Assembly: GCA_964502145.1 (NCBI GenBank)
Contig: CAZCVI010000026.1
Span: 19,131-83,130, forward strand
Reading direction: 5' to 3'
DNA from: CAZCVI01 sp964502145
GTDB taxonomy: Bacteria; Acidobacteriota; Aminicenantia; UBA2199
Length of the DNA: 64,000 bases
Shown: piece by piece, positions 36,117 through 44,588 of the stretch
How positions within the stretch are numbered: position 1 is the stretch's first letter
Layout of the letters: every line of letters begins with the position of its first letter
Made by a program: the position numbers and the translations under genes
Notes under the pieces: generated by a model
What the model was told of the DNA's origin: nothing
The model's input: only the letters and a program-made list of their open reading frames with translations
Database searches by the model: none

Positions 36117-37251
36117 CCTGAAGTACTCCCGCCTCGTAAAAAAAAACCTTGAGAAGAAAATCTTTATAGATATTATTGGCCACCACCGCTTGCCCCTTAT
36201 GGTTTTTAATCAGGCCGTACTGTTCCAACCAGGATTGTTCTTCATCGTAAGGCTGGTACTCCACATGATCAAAAACGATCTCCACAAAGGTTTCCTTGTA
36301 CAGTTTCGCTTTCTCGTAGAGGTTGTCGAAGTGGTCGTTTTTTTCTTGCATAAGCAGTTGAATCGCTTGTTCCACATCTTTTTCAGTGATGGGTTCAATG
36401 GTTCCCGGTTTAATGTTCACCGTCAGTATCGTACCCATGCGGTTAACCAGCCAAGTTTGGCCACCCGTTTCCGCGTGTATCTTTTTTATTGCTTCAGGGG
36501 TGAAGGGTTGGTTGGTTTCTGCCGTGTATTGGGCGTAGAGGTCTTGCACATTTTTTAAAGAGAAGGGGGGTAGCTCCACATGGTCGGCAATATTAAAAGG
36601 TGAGACACCTCCCACCACCAATTTGGTAATATTGCGAATCCCAATCAAACCCACGGAATAGAGAGCTTTCTGGCCCGTGATTTTGTATTTAAGATATAGT
36701 TCTCGCAAGGAGGTTAAAAAATTTCCCAACTCCGTGATGGGAATACCATCGAACTCGTCGATGACCACCACGATCTTCTTGAATTGAAGTATCCGATTCA
36801 ACTCTTCAAAAAGAATCATAAAAGAAACATGGTCCTTCAAATGATGGCTTTTTAAAAATTGAAATACGGTTTCAGATTTCTCGCAGCCGATGTCTTGCAG
36901 GCGATTGACCAGTTGTGGAAACAAATTCCTTTCAATTTCTGCATAAAATTTTTCATTGTTAAAACTATTGAAATACTGAAAACTCAGGAATAACACCACG
37001 TATGTTTTGTCTTGGTGCAGCTCTCGTCTGAGCATTTCCAGGAAAGTGGTTTTACCCGACTGTCGCGGCGCAAAGATAGAAAAATAGCGGCCAAGGTCGA
37101 TCAAGGTTTTAATATCTTGGTTTTTGACACTGGTCACATTGTCTAAGGGCACATAATAAGACGTTAGGGGATTCACTGTCCCTGAATCTTCAAAGTAACG
37201 TTTCGGCGTTTGATAGCTGGTATGATTGATATCCATGTTTTTATCCTGCAT
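36088..37251 (-). CDS. AAA-like ATPase, N-terminal part of a split ATPase/nuclease gene
   Basis: The 387-residue product contains Walker A APRQSGKTTFLEML (about residues 61-74) and Walker B KIVVVIDEFDGI, with a winged-helix-like region after it (GQTWLVNRMGTIL). It resembles the AAA_35 / AAA-like family, in which a C-terminal PD-(D/E)XK domain follows. Here that domain is in another frame (35793-36116). The promoter TTGACA-17-TAAAAT ends six bases before the ATG, so the mRNA is predicted to be leaderless. Role unknown, possibly defence or element-related. Confidence 0.8.
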   Translation of the reverse strand: MQDKNMDINHTSYQTPKRYFEDSGTVNPLTSYYVPLDNVTSVKNQDIKTLIDLGRYFSIFAPRQSGKTTFLEMLRRELHQDKTYVVLFLSFQYFNSFNNEKFYAEIERNLFPQLVNRLQDIGCEKSETVFQFLKSHHLKDHVSFMILFEELNRILQFKKIVVVIDEFDGIPITELGNFLTSLRELYLKYKITGQKALYSVGLIGIRNITKLVVGGVSPFNIADHVELPPFSLKNVQDLYAQYTAETNQPFTPEAIKKIHAETGGQTWLVNRMGTILTVNIKPGTIEPITEKDVEQAIQLLMQEKNDHFDNLYEKAKLYKETFVEIVFDHVEYQPYDEEQSWLEQYGLIKNHKGQAVVANNIYKDFLLKVFFYEAGVLQDVSIQEYLV

Positions 37252-37257
37252 TCTTTC

Positions 37258-37286
37258 ATTTTATGGCACAGGAGCGGATTTGTCAA
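37258..37286 (-). promoter_or_regulatory. Promoter of the split AAA gene
   Basis: Minus strand: TTGACA (37286-37281), 17-bp spacer, TAAAAT (37263-37258), then GAAAGA and the ATG. Confidence 0.85.
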
Positions 37287-37370
37287 GAGACTTCCTAAAA
37301 CGTGCGGAAAATAGTTGACTTCTCTATTCTCTTCCGGTATATTATCTTTTTACCGGGAGAACCTTGGCCG

Positions 37371-37499
37371 ATGAATAAGAAACCTTTAACAACAAGGGGA
37401 CAGGTGAGAATACCAAAAAAAGCTCTTCCCCAACGGGCATCCAATCTGACCATCATGGAAAAGAACCTGGAGATTATAAAGAAAAAATTAGGATGGTAG
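37371..37499 (+). CDS. Possible small basic protein
   Basis: A 42-codon frame (begins MNKKPLTTRGQVRIPKKAL) downstream of TTGACT (37314-37319), a 17-bp spacer and TATATT. No clear ribosome binding site and no known family. It may be a real small gene or the remnant of a larger one. Confidence 0.3.
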   Translation: MNKKPLTTRGQVRIPKKALPQRASNLTIMEKNLEIIKKKLGW

Positions 37500-37546
37500 G
37501 GAAAAGATGGACATTAGGAAGATTATTATGAAAGATTTTAAAATGG

Positions 37547-37575
37547 TTGATAAATTTGCTGAATGTGTCTATAAT
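37547..37575 (+). promoter_or_regulatory. Promoter of the MNT-HEPN pair
   Basis: TTGATA (37547-37552), 17-bp spacer, TATAAT (37570-37575), then seven bases to ATG 37583; leaderless. Confidence 0.8.
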
Positions 37576-37582
37576 ATAAAGG

Positions 37583-37906
37583 ATGAAAAACAAACTAAGA
37601 ATGTTGAAAGAGCTTAAAGATGCTTTGATGGTCTGCTTTGGAGAGGATATTCAATCGGTTATTCTCTTCGGGTCGCGGGTCACGGGGAAGGCGCATCTGG
37701 ATTCGGATTACGATGTATTAATTATTCTGAAGTGCGATTATGATTGGCAATACGAGCAAAAGATCATTTCCGAGGTCTATAATCTTGAATTGAAGTATGA
37801 GGTATTCATTGATTTAAAGATCATTTCGGCGCGAGAGTTGCAGCATACCATCAAAGGTATGCTTCCATTATATGCGGAAGCTATTCAAAAAGGGATACAC
37901 GTATGA
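37583..37906 (+). CDS. MNT-domain nucleotidyltransferase, antitoxin of HEPN/MNT pair
   Basis: The 107-residue protein has the minimal nucleotidyltransferase motif FGSRVTGKAHLDSDYD, with G30, S31, D42 and D44 in the catalytic pattern. In characterised MntA/HepT pairs the MNT protein adds AMP to the HEPN ribonuclease and inactivates it. Here it overlaps the HEPN gene by 4 bp, as in known pairs. No ribosome binding site; the ATG is at the predicted transcription start. Confidence 0.87.
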   Translation: MKNKLRMLKELKDALMVCFGEDIQSVILFGSRVTGKAHLDSDYDVLIILKCDYDWQYEQKIISEVYNLELKYEVFIDLKIISARELQHTIKGMLPLYAEAIQKGIHV

Positions 37907-38301
37907 CGATTACCAATGAAGCGAGAGAGATCGTACTTAAGTATCGGTTAGAACAGGCGCATGAAATGGTCGACGAAGCCCGCTTTTTGATTGATAACAA
38001 TAAGCTGAAGACTGCGGTCAATCGGATATATTATGGGATGTTTTATATTTTGTGCGGCTTGGCATTGAAGTATCAATTCAGTACTTCAAAACATCACCAA
38101 TTGCTCGGCTGGTTTAATAAGACTTTCATCAAGGAAAAAATCATTGATCAAAAATATGGCGATATCATTCGTAAATCTTTCAGCAAGCGCTCTGATAGTG
38201 ATTACGGCGTAATGGTAAAATTTGAGAAAATGGATGTTGAGAAGATGTTGGAGGATATGAAGGAATTTATTGCTGTAATTGAAAGACTTATTTTCGATTA
38301 A
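37903..38301 (+). CDS. HEPN-domain protein, partner of MNT nucleotidyltransferase
   Basis: The 132-residue helical protein has AVNRIYYGMFYILCGLAL, typical of the HEPN family (PF05168-like), and RKSFSKRSDSDYG, the R...SDY signature near the C-terminal half. This subgroup lacks the canonical RxxxxH ribonuclease motif, so it could be a substrate-binding or diverged toxin subunit; toxicity is not shown. Translation is coupled to the MNT gene through ATGA overlap. Confidence 0.83.
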   Translation: MTITNEAREIVLKYRLEQAHEMVDEARFLIDNNKLKTAVNRIYYGMFYILCGLALKYQFSTSKHHQLLGWFNKTFIKEKIIDQKYGDIIRKSFSKRSDSDYGVMVKFEKMDVEKMLEDMKEFIAVIERLIFD

Positions 38302-38643
38302 CTATCTGACCAATCAAAGATGTTTTTTTGCCTACCCCCAATTGGTCCTGAGAATTAGACGAAAGTAAGGAAGACAAAGGGAAAAGATGGAAATTAGGAA
38401 GCAACCCCGCCAAGGTCGCTGCGCTCTGTGGGATTATAACCGGAAAGAAACTCTGGCCATTCGGAGTTCTTGGAAACAGTTGAATAAAATAATGCGACAA
38501 GGATGTCGCGTCTACGTAGACGCGCCATCCTGGCGCATTAATAAGCGGCGAATCCAATAACGGCAGGCTTCCCATCGGAATTGTTTTGCGGTATAATGGG
38601 GGCGATACAAATTAGTAAATCCACAAGAACGACGAGGTGAAAC
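38302..38643. other. Intergenic region with a large dyad
   Basis: No gene. It contains a TTAGGA-type remnant near 38382 and the inverted repeat at 38491-38539. The promoter of the downstream glutamine amidotransferase is not obvious; TATAAT appears at about 38592-38597 (GGTATAATGG). Confidence 0.45.
38491..38539. repeat. 49-bp near-perfect inverted repeat
   Basis: Arms AATGCGACAAGGATG... and its complement meet in the perfect palindrome CGCGTCTACGTAGACGCG (38507-38524). The sequence GCCGCGTCTA recurs near 56607 and 60563, so it may be one member of a further dispersed repeat family. Confidence 0.7.
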
Positions 38644-39330
38644 ATGATATTGGTACTGAATTGCATGATGGAAAAGAATCTGGCCACATCATTCGACAAG
38701 GCTATTTTAAGACCGATAGAAAAGAGCGGTAAAAAAGCGGAATTCGTCCGCGTCACAGGACCGGAAAAACTTCCGGACCCGTCGCTTTATTCCCATGTCA
38801 TCCTTTCAGGCTCGGAAGCGTCAGCGATAAATGATATGCCCTGGGATAACCCGTTGCAAGAGGTGATTAAACAGTGTGTGACCTTAAAGAAACCATTTCT
38901 GGGCATTTGTTACGGTCACCAATTCCTGGCTGGTACTCTGGCAGATAGAAAACAAGTGGTCAAAGCGGTGACGCCTGAATTCGGTTGGACCAACATTCAT
39001 CTGCTTTCCAATCCTCTGTTCGAAGGCCTGCCACAGAACCATATCAGCATGGTCTCTCACTTTGATATGGTGCAACAATTACCCGCTGAATTCAACATTA
39101 TTGCTTCCTCCCGCCTATGTAACATCCATGCTTATCAATATCGTGACCTGCCAATCTGGGGTCTGCAATTCCACCCGGAATACAATGCTGATGAAGCCAA
39201 AGAAATTTTTGACGCGTTACATGAAGAAGAACCTAATTTTCCCTCTTTATATGATGCCTCACTACTCCCCATGGTCAACTTCGCACAAAATGAACGTATC
39301 TTACTGAACTTTCTCACCATTCACGGGTGA
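38644..39330 (+). CDS. Type 1 glutamine amidotransferase
   Basis: A 228-residue class I GATase domain protein: nucleophile Cys in FLGICYGHQFLAG and the His-Glu of the triad in LQFHPEYN. It is a stand-alone domain without a recognisable synthetase partner; similar proteins are annotated as GMP-synthase-like or gamma-glutamyl hydrolases. The start has a GAGGTGAAAC leader. The response-regulator gene follows after 4 bp, so they form an operon. Confidence 0.85.
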   Translation: MILVLNCMMEKNLATSFDKAILRPIEKSGKKAEFVRVTGPEKLPDPSLYSHVILSGSEASAINDMPWDNPLQEVIKQCVTLKKPFLGICYGHQFLAGTLADRKQVVKAVTPEFGWTNIHLLSNPLFEGLPQNHISMVSHFDMVQQLPAEFNIIASSRLCNIHAYQYRDLPIWGLQFHPEYNADEAKEIFDALHEEEPNFPSLYDASLLPMVNFAQNERILLNFLTIHG

Positions 39331-39334
39331 ACCC

Positions 39335-40000
39335 ATGACTATTTTAACCGTGGACGATTCAAAAACGTTTCAGGCGGCTATGGCTGCGATTCTTTGTGAT
39401 ATTGGGTATACAGAAATCGTGCAAAAGGAATCGGCAGTGGAAGCTATCCGCTTTCTGCGTTCGATGGAAGATAATACCAATGGGCTGGCTGTAGATGTGA
39501 TCCTGATGGACCTGGTAATGCCAAGAATGAATGGTATTGAAGCGGTCCGGGCTATAAAACAAGTGGACTTCCTCAAAGACATTCCGATTATTATGGTAAG
39601 CGCTATGGATGAAGAGAAAAAAATTGAAGAGGCATTTACTGCGGGCGCGGTGGATTTTATTGGCAAACCAGTTAAAAAACTGGAATTACAAGCTCGCTTG
39701 CGCTCGGTCTTAAAATTAAAATCAGAAATGGATTGCCGCAAAGCTCGGGAACAAGAATTGGAAAAAATGGTGGAAGAATTACGCCAATCTATCGCTGAAA
39801 TCAACACGCTCAACGGTTTGTTACCGATCTGTGCCTATTGCAAAAAAATCAGGGATGACAAGGGGTATTGGCAGCAAGTCGAGAATTATGTGACGGAACG
39901 TTCCCAGGCCAGTTTTTCCCATAGTATTTGCCCGGAATGTCTTCGCCACCATCACCCCAAACAAGCCGAGAAATTACTGCAAGACAATGAGGAATCCTGA
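39335..40000 (+). CDS. Response regulator with C-terminal CxxC motif region
   Basis: The 221-residue protein has a receiver domain (VDDSKTFQAAMAAIL; phosphoacceptor in VILMDLVMP; K in FIGKPVKKLEL), then a coiled-coil linker and a Cys module ICAYCKKIRDDKGYW ... SHSICPEC found at the ends of sensor kinases and regulators in many uncultured and delta-proteobacterial genomes. The output mechanism is unknown. There is no DNA-binding domain. Confidence 0.88.
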   Translation: MTILTVDDSKTFQAAMAAILCDIGYTEIVQKESAVEAIRFLRSMEDNTNGLAVDVILMDLVMPRMNGIEAVRAIKQVDFLKDIPIIMVSAMDEEKKIEEAFTAGAVDFIGKPVKKLELQARLRSVLKLKSEMDCRKAREQELEKMVEELRQSIAEINTLNGLLPICAYCKKIRDDKGYWQQVENYVTERSQASFSHSICPECLRHHHPKQAEKLLQDNEES

Positions 40001-40172
40001 CTTTTAATCGTAAATTCAGTGTTCGCCCTAACCAGAAACGCCAAAACAAGAATTACTGAAAATATCGCCTGGTTGTGTTTATATTTTTTTATTTGTGTTA
40101 CAATACCCATGTTTAGAATTCAAATAAAAAAATAACCCTGACTATCAGGGAAAAACAAAACGAGGTGACACC

Positions 40173-41342
40173 ATGCTTAATATAGCACTCTTTGGCCCTC
40201 CTGGGGCTGGTAAAGGCACGCAATCCAAACTTCTGATGGATAAATACAAACTGATCTATATTTCTACCGGCGACATTCTCCGCCAAGAGATCAGCGAAGG
40301 CTCCGATCTGGGACTGGAAGCCAAAAGCATCATTGAAAAAGGCGGTCTGGTCTCCGACGAAATCATCGTCCAAATCATTGAAAAAAAAATAGAGACCAAT
40401 CCTGAATCCAACGGCTTTCTTTTCGACGGCTTTCCCAGAACCTTTGTGCAAGCCTATATCCTGGAAGGTCTTTTATTAAAAAAACACACTTCCCTGATGA
40501 GTTTAATCAGCCTGGAAGTACCCCGTGCAGAATGTGTCAAACGACTCTTAAACCGCGCCAAAGATTCCGGGCGCTCCGACGACACCAAAGAGGTGATCGA
40601 GTACCGCCTGGATGAATATGACGAAAAAACCATTCCTGTCCTTGATTTTTATAAAGAGCGAGGCATACTCACCGCGCTCAATGGTCTGGGTACGATAGCG
40701 GAAATCTCGGCCAGAATCATCGGCTCCATTGAACGGGATTTGAAAAAAGTGCAGTTGAATGTCGTGCTTTTCGGCTACCCTGGAGCAGGTAGAGGAACGC
40801 AAGGCAAGAATTTGGCAGAAAAATTCAATCTGGTTTATGTCTCCACCGGCGATATGCTCATCGAGGAAGTCAAAAATAATACCGATATCGGCGCCAATAT
40901 CAAACAATTAATGGAAAAAGGGTTCATGGTGCCCGATGCTATTGTCATCAAATTAATCGAAAAGAAGATCGCTGAAAGCAAGGAAGTGAATGGTTTTATT
41001 TTCAAAGGATTTCCCAGGACTATTGTACAGGCGTACATACTGGACGGTTTACTCAGAAAACGCAATTCGTCAATTTCCTGTGTCCTGAACTTGCATGTGC
41101 CAGTATTGGAATTGGTCAAACGATTGGCTGCACGCGGCAAGACTACCCAGAAAATGAGCTATGACACGCAGACGGAAACCATTGTCCAACGATTGGAAGA
41201 ACATGAACGCAAAGCTGCCGGGGTGCTGAAGTATTATCAGAAAGAGAAAAAATGCTTCACTATCGACGGCACAGGCGACAAAAATAAAATATTCGAGGCA
41301 TTGTCCAAAAGCATTGAACTGGTCTTTAAAAACGTCCGCTAA
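40173..41342 (+). CDS. Tandem double adenylate kinase, second domain degenerate
   Basis: A 389-residue protein with two adenylate-kinase-type domains in one chain. Domain 1 (about residues 1-190) has FGPPGAGKGTQ (K14), FDGFPRT and GRSDDT and looks active. Domain 2 (about 195-385) keeps the fold but has GYPGAGRGTQ (R207 in place of the P-loop Lys) and FKGFPRT (Lys in place of Asp), so it is probably inactive or altered. Standard adenylate kinase is about 215 residues. The GAGGTGACACC leader supports the start. If this is the organism's main adenylate kinase, domain 2 may be regulatory (inference). Confidence 0.9.
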   Translation: MLNIALFGPPGAGKGTQSKLLMDKYKLIYISTGDILRQEISEGSDLGLEAKSIIEKGGLVSDEIIVQIIEKKIETNPESNGFLFDGFPRTFVQAYILEGLLLKKHTSLMSLISLEVPRAECVKRLLNRAKDSGRSDDTKEVIEYRLDEYDEKTIPVLDFYKERGILTALNGLGTIAEISARIIGSIERDLKKVQLNVVLFGYPGAGRGTQGKNLAEKFNLVYVSTGDMLIEEVKNNTDIGANIKQLMEKGFMVPDAIVIKLIEKKIAESKEVNGFIFKGFPRTIVQAYILDGLLRKRNSSISCVLNLHVPVLELVKRLAARGKTTQKMSYDTQTETIVQRLEEHERKAAGVLKYYQKEKKCFTIDGTGDKNKIFEALSKSIELVFKNVR

Positions 41343-41373
41343 GTAATAAACACGATGTTTTATTTTAAGGGAT

Positions 41374-41398
41374 GCCGCCGGCGGCTTTTATTTTTTTT
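41374..41398 (+). terminator. Intrinsic terminator after the adenylate kinase gene
   Basis: The GC-rich dyad GCCGCCGGCGGC (41374-41385) is followed by a run of T with one A. Confidence 0.75.
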
Positions 41399-41461
41399 GT
41401 GGTTATTTTTTCAGGGATATGATAAAATAGCGTTTATTATAAAACCACTAGGAGGAATACG

Positions 41462-41734
41462 ATGAGACATAGAGATATCGTGGCAGTTATTGTAGATAAC
41501 CGGAACGAAACAGCGGTTAATGTGCAGAAGATTTTGACAGGCTGGGGTTGTATGATTAAAACAAGACTGGGTCTTCACGACGGCGTCCTGGACAAATGCA
41601 GTCAAACTGGCCTGATCATTCTGGAAATGGTGGGCGAAACGGAAAAACTGGAAGAATTCGTGCGCAAACTAAACCTGATCAAAGGAGCCCAGGCCAAACA
41701 CATGCGCCTGGACCTCAAAGAAGACGTTCAATAA
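41462..41734 (+). CDS. ACT-fold regulator, TM1266 / iron-only hydrogenase system regulator-like
   Basis: The 90-residue product (IVAVIVDNRNETAVNVQKIL ... KTRLGLHD ... GLIILEMVGE) matches the small ACT-like TM1266 family, often encoded beside [FeFe]-hydrogenases. No hydrogenase gene is in this window, so the assigned role rests on similarity only. AGGAGG precedes the ATG. Confidence 0.75.
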   Translation: MRHRDIVAVIVDNRNETAVNVQKILTGWGCMIKTRLGLHDGVLDKCSQTGLIILEMVGETEKLEEFVRKLNLIKGAQAKHMRLDLKEDVQ

Positions 41735-41759
41735 GAAATTCAATACGCATTCCCACGCC

Positions 41760-43934
41760 TCAAACTTGCCAAGACGCGGCGTAATCCTTGGACGTGGGCA
41801 CGGCTAATTGGAAAAAATCATGGGACGGAACCGACTGAATATGCAAACCATCCCGCTTCCACTCCAATTGCACAAAAAAGAGTTCCCCCGCTTTTAGATT
41901 CATGGCAGTCAAGGAAATAGCCAATTCAATGATACTGCCCACCGCTACATTCATATCCACGCGCGCTTCCTGACCCGCTACCGCAGGTGCAATCACTGGG
42001 AAACGGAAATGCTTTTTTTCTTTTCTGAAAATCACGTCCAATGAATACTGCTTCTCCAGATAAAAAGAGGCATCTTTTTCTGTATCTATACGCAGGAAAA
42101 AATAATGGTCATCAAACCCATAATAGAGAGTATGGGTAAAAGCATGGGCACTGGTCATGGCACCACCCGCGGCAGAAGTTTCCAACCGCCCCGCATTGAG
42201 CCACTCGAAATAACTGCTCACCCGTCCATCAATCTGAGGCGCCAAGGGCGCTAATGGTAGCACTATCTTTATATTTCCCGCTCGTACAGTAGCCGCAGAA
42301 GACACTGCCGTATATAACTCCACTGGTACTTCAAGATGAAGTATTTCAAATACCTTTTGCAAATTCTTGCGAAACAGATTATCAAATATATCCAGATCAG
42401 GGGTGTAATTCTCTTTTCCAAACCACCAGAACCAATCACTGCCCTGCGCAATAGCTAAATAATGCCGTACATCCAACAATTGCTCCGGCGTTAAAGCGTC
42501 TTTACGCGACTCGATAGCCAAGCGGGTTTTTTCCAGTAAACGCCACGCTTTGCGATCTTCTTCATCACCTATCCAGATATCAAAGTTCCCATTAATCCAG
42601 GAACCTGCCTTGTAATGCGGGATGATACCGGGTTTAATATGCAAAACATCTGAGAAAGTCACTGTTTCCAGTTGGTCATCCTCGCTGACCCGTTGGAAAA
42701 ATTCGCATAGGAACTCGCGACCGCTGTTCCGATAATACTCCCAGGCATTTTCACCATCTAAAATAATAGGAATCACCAGCTCTTGCCCGGAAACAGCAGG
42801 AATCTCCTTGAGCCGCTCCACCAAATCAGCCGCAGCACGGGAAGCAGACATCTTGCGATAATGAAAGCCGATTAAATCCGATAAATGACGGTCGCGGAAA
42901 AAGATACGGATATTCGATTCACGGCCATTTTTTCCAGGTGAAAGGACATACGGTTTATACAACACCTCGGGATTCTGAACAATAAAATGGTTGTCACGTA
43001 AAATAGGGACACCCAGGGACTTACTTAAATTCTCTTCATCCGTGGCCGTCCACAAAACCCCGAGATTCTCCATGATGTCCACTACTTCCCGCGATAAACT
43101 CCCCTCGGACGGCCACACGCCCGCAGGAGTTTTTCCAAAGGTCTTTTTCATATAAGTTAACGCGCTCTCCAATTGCGAAAGCGCATCTTGGGGCCACGAA
43201 AAATTCAAATCATACGGAGGAATAGTAGGGTTGGTCTCCCGCCCCAATTGTGGTTCCAGCAACAACGGTAAAATCGGATGGTAAAAAGGCGTGGTAGAAA
43301 TCTCGATCTGTCCGCTTTCGGCAAATTGACGGTAACACGGAACAATCTTGCCCATCAACTCCATCTCCTTATCCCGCACCACCTGTTTGTCTGCCTCGGT
43401 GAAATGCTCGCCTTTCTTGATCAACTCTTTGATTGGTCCATCATTCTTTTTATACTCTTCATCGAAATGACTCAAGGAATACCAGACCTGCAAATCACGC
43501 ATTTCAGCACTGGAAAAAATTCGTAACCAATCAGCCGGACTGGTGATCGTGCCCGCATACAGTTCTTTTTTCTCAAACAGAAATTTGTAACGCGGATAAG
43601 GTTTGATCAGGTTGCGGGTATTGGCGGAAAAGAAGTGGCGCACCAGGGCGCTGGCCTCTTCGGGTGATAATGACCCTGTTTCCCGATTAAACAATTCTTG
43701 AAAAGTGTCTTTTTCTCCGTGCAGATATCCTTCCAATTGCACCAATAGTGATGGTACTAGGTTATAGGTGGCCTTTATTTTAGGAAAATCCTTTAAAAGT
43801 GCCACCATACCATAATAATCCTTCAACGCATGCATCCGCACCCAGGGAAAATCAAAGGTCTGACTATACGGGTTCCGGTAATAGGGTTGATGCATATGCC
43901 ATAAGAACGCGATTTTTCGTTTCAAGCCAGTCAA
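41760..43934 (-). CDS. Glycoside hydrolase family 57 enzyme
   Basis: A protein of about 724 residues with the GH57 motifs: FLWHMHQPYYRNP at the start, GVWPSEGSLSREVV (nucleophile Glu region) and ILDGENAWEYY (acid/base Asp region). A C-terminal beta-sandwich of about 200 residues follows. The family acts on alpha-glucans (amylase, 4-alpha-glucanotransferase or branching). The start is set at TTG 43934, one base after the epimerase stop codon, behind AAGGA; an extended frame to 44024 would lie inside the epimerase gene and has no support. Confidence 0.87.
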   Translation of the reverse strand: MTGLKRKIAFLWHMHQPYYRNPYSQTFDFPWVRMHALKDYYGMVALLKDFPKIKATYNLVPSLLVQLEGYLHGEKDTFQELFNRETGSLSPEEASALVRHFFSANTRNLIKPYPRYKFLFEKKELYAGTITSPADWLRIFSSAEMRDLQVWYSLSHFDEEYKKNDGPIKELIKKGEHFTEADKQVVRDKEMELMGKIVPCYRQFAESGQIEISTTPFYHPILPLLLEPQLGRETNPTIPPYDLNFSWPQDALSQLESALTYMKKTFGKTPAGVWPSEGSLSREVVDIMENLGVLWTATDEENLSKSLGVPILRDNHFIVQNPEVLYKPYVLSPGKNGRESNIRIFFRDRHLSDLIGFHYRKMSASRAAADLVERLKEIPAVSGQELVIPIILDGENAWEYYRNSGREFLCEFFQRVSEDDQLETVTFSDVLHIKPGIIPHYKAGSWINGNFDIWIGDEEDRKAWRLLEKTRLAIESRKDALTPEQLLDVRHYLAIAQGSDWFWWFGKENYTPDLDIFDNLFRKNLQKVFEILHLEVPVELYTAVSSAATVRAGNIKIVLPLAPLAPQIDGRVSSYFEWLNAGRLETSAAGGAMTSAHAFTHTLYYGFDDHYFFLRIDTEKDASFYLEKQYSLDVIFRKEKKHFRFPVIAPAVAGQEARVDMNVAVGSIIELAISLTAMNLKAGELFFVQLEWKRDGLHIQSVPSHDFFQLAVPTSKDYAASWQV

Positions 43935-43935
43935 C

Positions 43936-44346
43936 CTATCCTTGTTCACCTGGTTCTTTGAGTTCCAGCAACACGCCCGCGAAACTTTTGGGGTGGGCAA
44001 AGGCGATTTTTGCATTATGGGCACCCAGCCTCGGGGTAGTGTCGATCATACGGATATCTTTGGCTGTAAAATCATTGATCTGGGCTTGCAAGTCATCCAC
44101 TTCAAAGGCGATATGATGAATCCCCGTGCCTCTTTTCTCAATAAATTTTCCGACCGGTGAATCTGCTTCCGTGGGAGCTGTTAATTCGATATGCACGTCC
44201 CCGACCTGAAAAAAGGCCACCTTTACTTTCTGGTCTGCCACCACTTCAGAACCCAAAAACTCCAAGCCCAATACATCTCGATAACGGGCGATTTCTTCAT
44301 CCAGGTCTTGCACCGCGATGGCGATATGGTCGATTTTTTTAATCAT
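43936..44346 (-). CDS. mce: Methylmalonyl-CoA epimerase
   Basis: A 136-residue vicinal-oxygen-chelate protein that interconverts (R)- and (S)-methylmalonyl-CoA in propionate metabolism. KIDHIAIAVQDLDEEI gives the first metal ligand; HIELTAPTEADSPVGKFIEKRG and GIHHIAFEVDDL complete the active site. ATG 44346 lies behind AGGAGGAAC. The next gene (GH57) follows without a gap. No mutase or carboxylase gene is visible here. Confidence 0.93.
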   Translation of the reverse strand: MIKKIDHIAIAVQDLDEEIARYRDVLGLEFLGSEVVADQKVKVAFFQVGDVHIELTAPTEADSPVGKFIEKRGTGIHHIAFEVDDLQAQINDFTAKDIRMIDTTPRLGAHNAKIAFAHPKSFAGVLLELKEPGEQG

Positions 44347-44524
44347 TGTTCCTCCTGCTTTCTTGTGCAGCATTTTTATAGCTATTTTTATATGTATTAT
44401 AGAACGGTTAACATGACGGTCCCTAAAGAATCTATGATATACGAATAAGCAGAAGAAATCAATCCCCCCCCAGCAACCTAATTCCTCTTCTCGCCTGTTC
44501 TCTTTTCATGCCTTTTTCCAAAAC

Positions 44525-44553
44525 TTGACAGCGTGGCCTTTGTGTGTTAGTGT
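44525..44553 (+). promoter_or_regulatory. Promoter of the prephenate dehydratase-like gene
   Basis: TTGACA (44525-44530), 17-bp spacer, TAGTGT (44548-44553), about 35 bp before ATG 44589. Confidence 0.7.
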
Positions 44554-44588
44554 GTTAACATCTAACAAATTCTGCAAGGTAAAAAATC

